Notes under the pieces: model-generated | Database searches by the model: none | Told to the model about the DNA's origin: nothing | Seen by the model: the letters and a program-made list of their open reading frames with translations, nothing else | Source: Accumulibacter sp. | Lineage (GTDB): Bacteria; Pseudomonadota; Gammaproteobacteria; Burkholderiales; Rhodocyclaceae | Direction: 5' to 3' | Assembly (NCBI GenBank): GCA_031264825.1 | Contig: JAISDL010000163.1 | Location: 1-5,693, forward strand | DNA length: 5,693 nucleotides | In this document: positions 1 through 4,506 of the stretch, piece by piece | Position numbering within the stretch: the first letter of the stretch is position 1 | Layout: each line of letters starts with the position of its first letter | Position numbers and translations under genes: made by a program

Positions 1-145
1 GGGCGCTCAATCTTATCGAACTCATCCACTTGTAGTCAGAAACCCGACACCCCTTCCTTCGTCAAAGTCTTGGCCTATCAGGGAAAGTGCGCTCATCGGG
101 TGGGGGAACTTCGGGCTAAAGCTCACCCCAACCTATGCACTCTGG

Positions 146-169
146 GAGTGTGGGCATCTTGCCCGCCTC
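146..169. repeat. Palindrome GGGCA-TCT-TGCCC with extended arms
   Basis: GGGCA (152-156) and TGCCC (160-164) form a perfect 5-bp inverted repeat around a 3-base loop. The stem extends outward by a T/G and a G/C pair, and after one bulged T (149) by GAG (146-148) against CTC (167-169). There is no T-tract on either side, so it does not look like an intrinsic terminator. It resembles the compact palindromes of REP-like intergenic elements, but a single copy cannot prove that. Confidence 0.4.
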
Positions 170-183
170 GTGGATTTTTCTCC

Positions 184-198
184 GGCGGCAACGCCGCC
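184..198. repeat. Hairpin GGCGGC-AAC-GCCGCC after the MazG-like gene
   Basis: This is a perfect 6-bp inverted repeat with a 3-base loop, 33 nt past the stop codon of the MazG-like gene on the minus strand. On that strand it is followed by GGAGAAAAATCC rather than a T-run, so it is not a canonical intrinsic terminator. It could stabilise the 3' end of the operon mRNA or belong to the repeat-like segment. Confidence 0.4.
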
Positions 199-207
199 GC
201 TGACTGA

Positions 208-235
208 TCTGTCCTCTGTCTTCTGTCCTCTTATC
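208..235. repeat. 7-bp tandem repeat (TCTGTCY) running into the MazG-like stop codon
   Basis: Three consecutive units, TCTGTCC (208-214), TCTGTCT (215-221) and TCTGTCC (222-228), are followed by a degenerate fourth, TCTTATC (229-235). The fourth unit contains the TAA stop of the MazG-like gene, read on the minus strand as the complement of 231-233. A purine/pyrimidine-biased heptamer array is a simple microsatellite prone to slippage. Confidence 0.55.
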
Positions 236-593
236 CCAGCTCGGTATATTTCTTGCTCGACCCGCGGCTTTTTTCGACCGGGTATTTCAAAGCGTTTTTC
301 TCGATCTTCGCCCGCGTGGCTTCGACGAGGTCGATGCCGGCTTTTTCGGCGATGAGGACGAGGTAGATCAAGACGTCGGCGCATTCGTCGCCGAGCGCCT
401 CACGCTCCTTCGCGTCGCCGCACCGCGCCGCGATCGCGTCGATTTCTTCGTCGCTTTTCCACTGCGTGAGTTCGAGCAGTTCGGCCGCTTCGAGGTTCAG
501 CGAGACGATCAGGTTCCGCAGGGTATGGAAGCGGCTCCAATCCCGCGCGTCGCGGAATTGGAGCACAGCCCGTCTGATTTCGTCGAGCGGCAT
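231..593 (-). CDS. MazG-fold nucleotide pyrophosphohydrolase, dCTP pyrophosphatase-like
   Basis: This 120-residue all-alpha NTP pyrophosphatase probably hydrolyses dCTP or damaged dNTPs to the monophosphate and pyrophosphate in the cytoplasm, sanitising the nucleotide pool. It has the single-domain layout of the RS21-C6/DCTPP1 branch rather than the two-domain MazG. The sequence shows FHTLRNL at 22-28, then the metal-binding helix EAAELLELTQWK (35-46, with E35 and E38). The second metal motif is GDECADVLIYL (68-78, with E70 and D73). The tail KYPVEKSRG...KKYTEL (103-119) is typical of this branch. The ATG at 593 is preceded by AAGG at 5-nt spacing. The gene starts 13 nt after the lyase stop codon, so it is probably co-transcribed with it. 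Family assignment is firm, but the exact substrate (dCTP versus other dNTPs) is inferred. Confidence 0.9.
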   Translation of the reverse strand: MPLDEIRRAVLQFRDARDWSRFHTLRNLIVSLNLEAAELLELTQWKSDEEIDAIAARCGDAKEREALGDECADVLIYLVLIAEKAGIDLVEATRAKIEKNALKYPVEKSRGSSKKYTELG

Positions 594-606
594 TGACGCC
601 TTGGAC

Positions 607-1590
607 TCAGGAAAAGAAACGCGCCTTGGCTTCTTCGGGAAGGGTCATCCCCGTCGTGTTGGCGCGCGCGAGAAGTTCCCAGTAATAACGATACGAGGCG
701 CGGTCGTGGAGGGTGCCCTTGTGCGAGATCGGTCCCCACGAATTGTCCTGCGCGGCGACCAGGATTTCCGTCGCCATTTCGACTTCGGAAAAGTCCGGGC
801 GCATCGCTTCGATGATCGGGATGATCTGGTTCGGGTGGATGCTCCACATCCGCAGACAGCCGAACTCGTTTTTCGCGCGGAGCGCGTCGTTCCGGATGAA
901 ATCGATGTCGTTCAGTTCGGTCGTGACGTTGTGCGTCGGCACGACGCCGTGCGCGAGCGCGGCGTTCGTGATTTCCGCCTTGGCGCGCGCGATCAGCGGG
1001 TGGTCGAATTGTCCGGGGCTCTTCATCGCCGCGCCGGGAATCGCGCCGTGGTGCTCGGAGACGAAGTCCATCAGCCCGAAATCGATCGATTCGACGCCGG
1101 GGAGCGCCGCGATTTCCCATACGTCGTGCAGAGCGCCGAGCGTTTCGATCAGGACGTGGACGGGAATTTCACGCCCGATCCCCGCCGCCGCTTCGATTTT
1201 GCGAAGTCCTTCGATTTGCGTGCGCGCGTCATTTACACTGCACGGTTTGGGAAGCATGATGAAGGGGAGGCGGCTGCCCGCTTTGGGAATCAGGATTTCG
1301 AGGTCTTTTTCCCAGTGGGGGTGCGTCACGTCGTGAATCCGGACGGCGACGCGACCGAAGCGGTTTTCCGAATCCATGACCAGCGCGGCGCACATTTCCG
1401 CGTGTTCCTTCTCCGCGCCTGCACGCGCGCCGTCTTCGCAGTCGCAGGTGACGTCGAAGAGAGGTCCGATTTCGTTCTGGAATTGTATTGCCTTTCTCAG
1501 GAATTTTTCCGAACCGGCGTAGTGGTCGACGACGGGGAGGATCGGGAAGGGCTTTTCGCCGGGGAAGAGAACAGAAGCAGGATGTTGCAT
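607..1590 (-). CDS. CitE-like HpcH/HpaI aldolase / CoA-ester lyase
   Basis: This 327-residue TIM-barrel enzyme belongs to the HpcH/HpaI aldolase and citrate-lyase-beta superfamily, which makes or breaks C-C bonds in acyl-CoA substrates such as malyl-CoA or citryl-CoA with a divalent metal. Family landmarks appear in order: DVTCDCEDG (46-54, acidic), VRIHD (83-87), LPKP (113-116), VLIET (146-150, probable metal-binding Glu149), DFGLMDF (170-176, Asp175) and SIHPNQI (250-256). Length is normal for the stand-alone form. No citrate lyase alpha or gamma gene is nearby, so this is not a classical citrate lyase subunit. The ATG at 1590 has AGGAG at 6-nt spacing. It lies downstream of mdh but beyond a strong terminator. 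From memory, close relatives sit beside mdh in Betaproteobacteria and are often named only CoA ester lyase. The true substrate is unknown; malyl-CoA-type chemistry is the likeliest guess. Confidence 0.88.
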   Translation of the reverse strand: MQHPASVLFPGEKPFPILPVVDHYAGSEKFLRKAIQFQNEIGPLFDVTCDCEDGARAGAEKEHAEMCAALVMDSENRFGRVAVRIHDVTHPHWEKDLEILIPKAGSRLPFIMLPKPCSVNDARTQIEGLRKIEAAAGIGREIPVHVLIETLGALHDVWEIAALPGVESIDFGLMDFVSEHHGAIPGAAMKSPGQFDHPLIARAKAEITNAALAHGVVPTHNVTTELNDIDFIRNDALRAKNEFGCLRMWSIHPNQIIPIIEAMRPDFSEVEMATEILVAAQDNSWGPISHKGTLHDRASYRYYWELLARANTTGMTLPEEAKARFFS

Positions 1591-1596
1591 GGAAGA

Positions 1597-1601
1597 CTCC
1601 T
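1597..1601 (-). promoter_or_regulatory. Shine-Dalgarno AGGAG of the CitE-like gene
   Basis: CTCCT on the plus strand reads AGGAG on the minus strand, 6 nt before the ATG at 1590. This supports the chosen start. Confidence 0.75.
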
Positions 1602-1625
1602 TTTTCGTTGACTTGCGTACCGCGT

Positions 1626-1631
1626 ATTATG
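1626..1631 (-). promoter_or_regulatory. Candidate -10 box for the CitE-like/MazG-like operon
   Basis: The minus strand reads CATAAT here, matching TATAAT at 5 of 6 positions, about 35 nt upstream of the lyase start. No good -35 hexamer lies 16-18 nt further upstream. A promoter is expected in 1591-1712, because the terminator after mdh should stop upstream transcription, but this exact placement is weak. Confidence 0.25.
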
Positions 1632-1712
1632 CTACGAGAAAAGCGCGTGAACGATTGTTTTATTGAAAACTCTGAATTCGCGCTTGACGAAGGTTTTCAC
1701 TGTGCGGTCACG

Positions 1713-1741
1713 AAAAAAGCCGCGCGGTACGCGGCTTTTTT
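1713..1741. terminator. Bidirectional intrinsic terminator after mdh
   Basis: GCCGCG (1719-1724) and CGCGGC (1730-1735) form a perfect 6-bp GC stem around the loop CGGTA. It is flanked by six A (1713-1718) and six T (1736-1741), which lengthen the stem and give a T-tract on both strands. It starts 26 nt past the mdh stop codon on the minus strand, as expected for the mdh terminator. It also uncouples the CitE-like operon from mdh. No plus-strand gene nearby needs it. Confidence 0.88.
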
Positions 1742-1766
1742 GCGGGAACACCCGGCCTGCAAGAGG

Positions 1767-2756
1767 TCAGAGCAGGTGCTTGACCGTCGCGGCCTCCTTG
1801 CGTAGCTCGTTGAGCGAGGTGTCGAGTTTCGTGCGCGAGAATTCGTCGATTTCAACGCCTTGGACGATCTTGTAATTTCCATTCTTGCATTCGCACGGGA
1901 AGCCGAAGATGAAACCCTCTTCGATGCCGTAGGAACCGTCGCTCGGAACGCCCATCGTGACCCAGTCGTCGCGCCCGATGACCCAGTCGCGGACGTGGTT
2001 GAGCGCGGCGTTCGCGGCGGAGGCCGCCGACGAGAGGCCGCCGCGCGCGTCGATGATGACCATGCCGCGCTTGGCGATCGTCGGGACGAAATAGTCGAGC
2101 TTCCACGAGGCGTCGCCGATCAGTTTTTCGACGGCGTCGCCGTTCGATTCGCAATGGCGATAGTCCGAGTACATCGTGTCGGAGTGGTTGCCCCAGACGA
2201 CGAGTTTTCTGAAACTCTCTATCGGGCGGCCGGTCTTCGCGGACAACTGCCAGAGCGAGCGGTTGTAATCGAGGCGCAGCATCGAGTGAATGTTCGCGGT
2301 ATTGATGCGACCGACTTTTTTCGCGGCGGTCCGGGCGATGTAGGCGTTGGTATTGCAGGGGTTGCCGACGACGAGCACCTTGACGTCGGGATTTGCGGAT
2401 TCCGCGATCGATTTACCGTGCACGGCGAAGATTTCACCGTTGACGGTGAGAAGCGACGCACGGTCCATCCCCGCGCCGCGCGGCCTGGAGCCGAGCAGGA
2501 TGCAGATTTCGGCGTCCTTGAAGCCTTCGTTCGGGTCTGCCGACATGAACATCCCGGCGAGCGACGGATACGCGCAGTCTTCGAGTTCCATCATGACGCC
2601 TTTGGTCGCGGGCAGCATTTCCGGGAGTTCCAGCAACTGGAGGATGACGGGCTGGTCTTTCCCGAGCATTTCACCCGATGCGATCCGGTAAAGCAGGTTG
2701 TACGCGATCTTTCCGGCGGCGCCGCTGACCGCGACGCGAATGGGAGCTTTGGGCAT
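1767..2756 (-). CDS. mdh: Malate dehydrogenase (NAD-dependent, TCA cycle)
   Basis: This 329-residue cytoplasmic enzyme interconverts malate and oxaloacetate with NAD(H). The Rossmann motif GAAGKIAY is at 12-19. Substrate arginines lie in SRPRGAGMDR (90-99: R91, R93, R99), and R166 lies in RLDYNR (161-166). The catalytic pair is D163 with H191 in WGNHSDT (188-194). The NAD-binding strand is VVGNPCNTNAYIA (129-141). The late block GGLSSAASAANAALNHVRDWV (239-259) and the VKHLL end match the betaproteobacterial-type MDH group of roughly 325-330 residues, not the shorter LDH-like type. The ATG at 2756 has AGGAG at 6-nt spacing. It follows dgt on the same strand after a 127-bp gap and ends at a strong terminator. 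Oddities are Tyr beside D163, where I recall His, and Cys in GNPCN, where Ala is usual. All catalytic residues are kept, so it should be active. Confidence 0.97.
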   Translation of the reverse strand: MPKAPIRVAVSGAAGKIAYNLLYRIASGEMLGKDQPVILQLLELPEMLPATKGVMMELEDCAYPSLAGMFMSADPNEGFKDAEICILLGSRPRGAGMDRASLLTVNGEIFAVHGKSIAESANPDVKVLVVGNPCNTNAYIARTAAKKVGRINTANIHSMLRLDYNRSLWQLSAKTGRPIESFRKLVVWGNHSDTMYSDYRHCESNGDAVEKLIGDASWKLDYFVPTIAKRGMVIIDARGGLSSAASAANAALNHVRDWVIGRDDWVTMGVPSDGSYGIEEGFIFGFPCECKNGNYKIVQGVEIDEFSRTKLDTSLNELRKEAATVKHLL

Positions 2757-2762
2757 GTTTTA

Positions 2763-2767
2763 CTCCT
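2763..2767 (-). promoter_or_regulatory. Shine-Dalgarno AGGAG of mdh
   Basis: CTCCT on the plus strand gives AGGAG 6 nt before the mdh ATG, fixing the start at 2756. It overlaps one copy of a 10-bp direct repeat (2764-2773). Confidence 0.8.
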
Positions 2768-2816
2768 GTAAATGAGAGAGGATATTCTGATGCACGGGAA
2801 GCATTATCCTGTAAAT
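2764..2816 (-). repeat. Two copies of ATTTACAGGA in the mdh leader
   Basis: On the minus strand the 10-mer ATTTACAGGA occurs at 2807-2816 and again at 2764-2773, 43 bp apart or about four helical turns. Both copies are followed within a base or two by TAA. The upstream copy overlaps a candidate -10 and the downstream copy overlaps the Shine-Dalgarno sequence. The arrangement could be an operator pair or a leader RNA element. That role is inference. Confidence 0.5.
2803..2808 (-). promoter_or_regulatory. Candidate -10 box of mdh
   Basis: The minus strand reads GATAAT, 5 of 6 to TATAAT, about 47 nt upstream of the mdh start. This would give a leader of roughly 40 nt. The sequence 17 nt further upstream (GTGCAT) is a poor -35 match, so a promoter here may need an activator or may be misplaced. 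Confidence 0.3.
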
Positions 2817-2838
2817 CGCGGTCGAATGCACACGTACT

Positions 2839-2863
2839 TGCGCGGAGGAAGCGTGGACGCGCA
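2839..2863 (-). other. Weak stem-loop in the dgt-mdh gap
   Basis: TGCGCG (2839-2844) and CGCGCA (2858-2863) form a perfect 6-bp inverted repeat with a 13-base loop, about 20 nt past the dgt stop codon. No T-tract follows on the minus strand, so termination is not assured and dgt-mdh read-through is possible. The rest of the 127-bp gap holds the mdh leader elements. Confidence 0.3.
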
Positions 2864-2883
2864 GGATCGCGTCTTCCCTCGCG

Positions 2884-4239
2884 CTATTCGCTGGGAAGGT
2901 CGATGCCCTTCAGTTTGCGGTAGAGGTCGACGGCGTACGAGTCGGTCATTCCGGTGACGAAGTCGGTGATCCGCAGGAGGCGCAAATACGGCGTCGGGTC
3001 GGGCATGCCTTTCGGGCCGAGGAATTGCGCGGGCAGGAGCCTGAGCAGCATGCGTTCGCGGGCCGTCATCGCGCGCCGTCCGACGCCGGCTTCGACGGCA
3101 GCGGTGAAAAGTGACAGGAGGCCGCCGAGGACCTCGAAGCCCGCCGTCTCGATTTCGAGCGCGGGACGCGCGACGTAAATCTGGTCGAACGCGACTTCCC
3201 TGATGGTCTGCAAGGGTTTTGCGAGCGGCGAATCGTCGAGCAGGTCGCGGTCGAAGTCTCCGGAGACGATCGCCGCTTCGTTTTCGAGGAAAACGGCCGC
3301 CGCGTTTTCGAGCAGTCGGCCGATCGCCTTGGCGCGCAGGTATTCGATGCGTTCCTTCGGTTCGGACATCCTTGCGAGTTTGTCCGCGCTCACGCCGCTC
3401 CCGGCCAGGTCGGCGAGCAGGTGTTCCGCGTCTTCGGTGCGGACGAAACCGACGCGCGAGGCGTCTTCCAGGTCGATGATCAGATAGCAGATGTCGTCGG
3501 CGACTTCGACGAGGAAGGCGAGCGGATGCCGAAGCCACGCCTGGTGCGGCAGGCGCTCTTCGAGTCCCGTTGCTCGCGCGACGCGCTCGAACGCGGCGAG
3601 GTCTTCCTGGAAAAACCCGAATTTTTTGTTGCTGTTGCCCAAGGGTTCGGGGGGTTCATGGTCGAGCGCGGAGGCTCTCGGGTATTTCGTAAAGGCCGCC
3701 AGAACCGCGCTCGTCAGTTGCAAGCCCGGGTTGGCCGGACTTTGCAGACGCGTCAGGATGCGAAAGCCCTGCGCGTTGCCGTCGAAACGCTCGAAGTCCG
3801 CGCGTTCGGCGCGCGTAAAATCGTGAGTCTCGAAGAGTCCGGACGACTTGAACCATTCGCGGATCGCGTCTTCTCCGGCGTGCCCGAACGGCGGGTTGCC
3901 GATGTCGTGCGCGAGGCAGGCCGCCGCGACGATCGCGCCGAAGTCCGCCGCTTCCACGTGTTTCAGGGAATGGCGGTCGATGATTTCGCGCCCGACGGTC
4001 GCGCCGAGCGATCGCCCGACGCAACTCGTCTCCAGGCTGTGCGTGAGCCGCGTTCGCACGTAGTCGCTGCGCGACAGCGGAAAGACCTGCGTCTTGTCCT
4101 TGAGGCGCCGGAACGCCGAAGTAAAGACGATGCGGTCGTAATCCTGCTGGAAGGCGGTGCGTTCGGGGGTGCCGGACGTCGCGCCCGCGCCGAGCCGTTC
4201 GGTCGACAGGAGGTGTTCCCAGTGCGTAGGCAAATCCAT
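2884..4239 (-). CDS. dgt: dGTPase-family HD-domain dNTP triphosphohydrolase
   Basis: This 451-residue cytoplasmic enzyme cleaves dNTPs (dGTP in the founding member) to the nucleoside plus triphosphate, adjusting the dNTP pool. The N-terminal signature RIVFTSAFRRLKDKTQVFPL is at 36-55. The HD metal site is H67 (RLTHSLE), H111-D112 (CLAHDIGNPPFGHAGEDAI, 108-126) and D248 (VEVADDICY, 245-253). RFDGNAQGFRIL (151-162) is another family hallmark. The C-terminal part is the family's helical region with no extra domain. Length is within the usual 380-510 range. The ATG at 4239 is the only plausible start nearby, but it has no clear Shine-Dalgarno sequence, which is unusual beside the good sites of mdh and sbcC. 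A terminator-like hairpin lies 48 nt upstream. It is divergent from sbcD. Substrate preference among dNTPs cannot be read from sequence. Confidence 0.95.
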   Translation of the reverse strand: MDLPTHWEHLLSTERLGAGATSGTPERTAFQQDYDRIVFTSAFRRLKDKTQVFPLSRSDYVRTRLTHSLETSCVGRSLGATVGREIIDRHSLKHVEAADFGAIVAAACLAHDIGNPPFGHAGEDAIREWFKSSGLFETHDFTRAERADFERFDGNAQGFRILTRLQSPANPGLQLTSAVLAAFTKYPRASALDHEPPEPLGNSNKKFGFFQEDLAAFERVARATGLEERLPHQAWLRHPLAFLVEVADDICYLIIDLEDASRVGFVRTEDAEHLLADLAGSGVSADKLARMSEPKERIEYLRAKAIGRLLENAAAVFLENEAAIVSGDFDRDLLDDSPLAKPLQTIREVAFDQIYVARPALEIETAGFEVLGGLLSLFTAAVEAGVGRRAMTARERMLLRLLPAQFLGPKGMPDPTPYLRLLRITDFVTGMTDSYAVDLYRKLKGIDLPSE

Positions 4240-4286
4240 GTATGAGTGGTGATCCGAATCAGACGTTTGATTCTGCCAGTGTACCC

Positions 4287-4319
4287 AAAAAACGCGCGTA
4301 TTCCGTTTTCGGAGCGCGC
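4287..4319 (-). terminator. Terminator-like hairpin upstream of dgt (possible attenuator)
   Basis: Read on the minus strand, GCGCG (4319-4315), one C, then TCCG-AAAA-CGGA (4313-4302), then ATA and CGCGC (4298-4294), form a two-part stem with a small internal loop. A G and six T (4292-4287) follow. This is the form of an intrinsic terminator, but it precedes dgt by 48 nt instead of ending a gene. It may attenuate dgt, or block minus-strand transcripts arising in sbcD from entering dgt. The internal loop weakens the call. Confidence 0.45.
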
Positions 4320-4418
4320 ATAATTTGTTATCCGGTCGCTTTGTTCAGGCTTGCTTGCATCGGCGTGGGGATCCATTGGAAACTTTTCGATTTTTCGGTT
4401 TTGCCACGGATGCCTGCG

Positions 4419-4424
4419 TATACT
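4419..4424 (+). promoter_or_regulatory. Candidate -10 box of sbcD
   Basis: TATACT matches the sigma70 -10 consensus at 5 of 6 positions, about 83 nt before the sbcD start and just downstream of a T-rich tract. The -35 position is poor: TTGCCA at 4401-4406 is only 12 nt away. If used, transcription would begin near 4431, placing the 4438-4467 hairpin almost at the 5' end of the mRNA. Confidence 0.3.
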
Positions 4425-4437
4425 GCCGTCTTCCGTC

Positions 4438-4467
4438 TCGTTCGGCGCCTTTTGATGCGCCGAGCGA
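4438..4467 (+). other. 11-bp stem-loop in the sbcD leader
   Basis: TCGTTCGGCGC (4438-4448) pairs with GCGCCGAGCGA (4457-4467) through 11 consecutive pairs with one G-U wobble, closing an 8-base loop CTTTTGAT. It ends 39 nt before the GTG start. No T-tract follows, so it is not an intrinsic terminator. It could stabilise the mRNA 5' end, be a protein-binding site, or be a cruciform-prone palindrome. The role is inferred. Confidence 0.55.
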
Positions 4468-4493
4468 CAAGTGTGAAATCCCGATCTTGAAAT

Positions 4494-4497
4494 GGAG
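4494..4497 (+). promoter_or_regulatory. Shine-Dalgarno GGAG favouring the GTG start of sbcD
   Basis: GGAG lies 9 nt before GTG 4507. The alternative ATG at 4492 overlaps this motif and has no purine-rich site of its own upstream. Confidence 0.5.
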
Positions 4498-4506
4498 CCG
4501 CCACCC

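Larger units (their letters stand above)
1..230. other. Non-coding left-edge region with palindromes, repeat-like
   Basis: No frame here looks like a conserved protein. The region lies downstream of the MazG-like gene and reaches the window edge. What can be seen is a run of small structures: a GGTGGGG block (99-105) that can pair with CCCCAACC (126-133), a GGGCA/TGCCC hairpin near 150-166, a GGCGGC/GCCGCC hairpin at 184-198, and a 7-bp tandem repeat at 208-235. Several closely spaced palindromes without a gene look like a dispersed intergenic repeat or degraded mobile DNA. That reading is inference, because only one copy is visible. A 24-codon frame on the minus strand (96 down to 22) exists but has no support as a gene. 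Confidence 0.45.
4240..4506. promoter_or_regulatory. Divergent dgt/sbcD intergenic region
   Basis: These 267 bp separate two divergent genes and must hold promoters for both. The visible elements are a terminator-like hairpin oriented toward dgt (4287-4319), a T-rich tract in three pieces (4384-4402), a TATACT -10 candidate (4419-4424), and a strong stem-loop (4438-4467) in the sbcD leader. An 82-codon plus-strand frame (4242-4490) spans the region but has no recognisable family, no Shine-Dalgarno sequence and no conserved feature, so I do not call it a gene. Confidence 0.6.

Noticed and set aside
22..96. 24-codon minus-strand frame starting MSALSLIGQDFD
   Set aside because: It is very short, lacks a convincing ribosome site, and lies inside a palindrome-rich repeat-like segment. 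Chance translation of a repeat is more likely.
466..1611. Long plus-strand open frame (381 codons) opposite the CitE-like and MazG-like genes
   Set aside because: It lies antisense to two genes with clear family motifs. Its Arg/Asp/Val-rich composition is the mirror of GC-rich coding DNA, and it has no recognisable domain.
1608..1630. Plus-strand TTGACT plus TATTAT as a promoter
   Set aside because: The spacing is only 11 bp and there is no plus-strand gene downstream to serve.
1860..2771. Plus-strand open frame (303 codons) opposite mdh
   Set aside because: It is fully antisense to a well-supported malate dehydrogenase, with shadow-type composition and no family resemblance.
3421..4245. 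Plus-strand open frame (274 codons) opposite dgt
   Set aside because: It is antisense to the HD-domain gene, is low complexity in Arg/Val/Ala, and has no motif.
4242..4490. 82-codon plus-strand frame between dgt and sbcD
   Set aside because: It has no Shine-Dalgarno sequence or recognisable domain, and it covers the hairpins and promoter-like elements of a divergent intergenic region.
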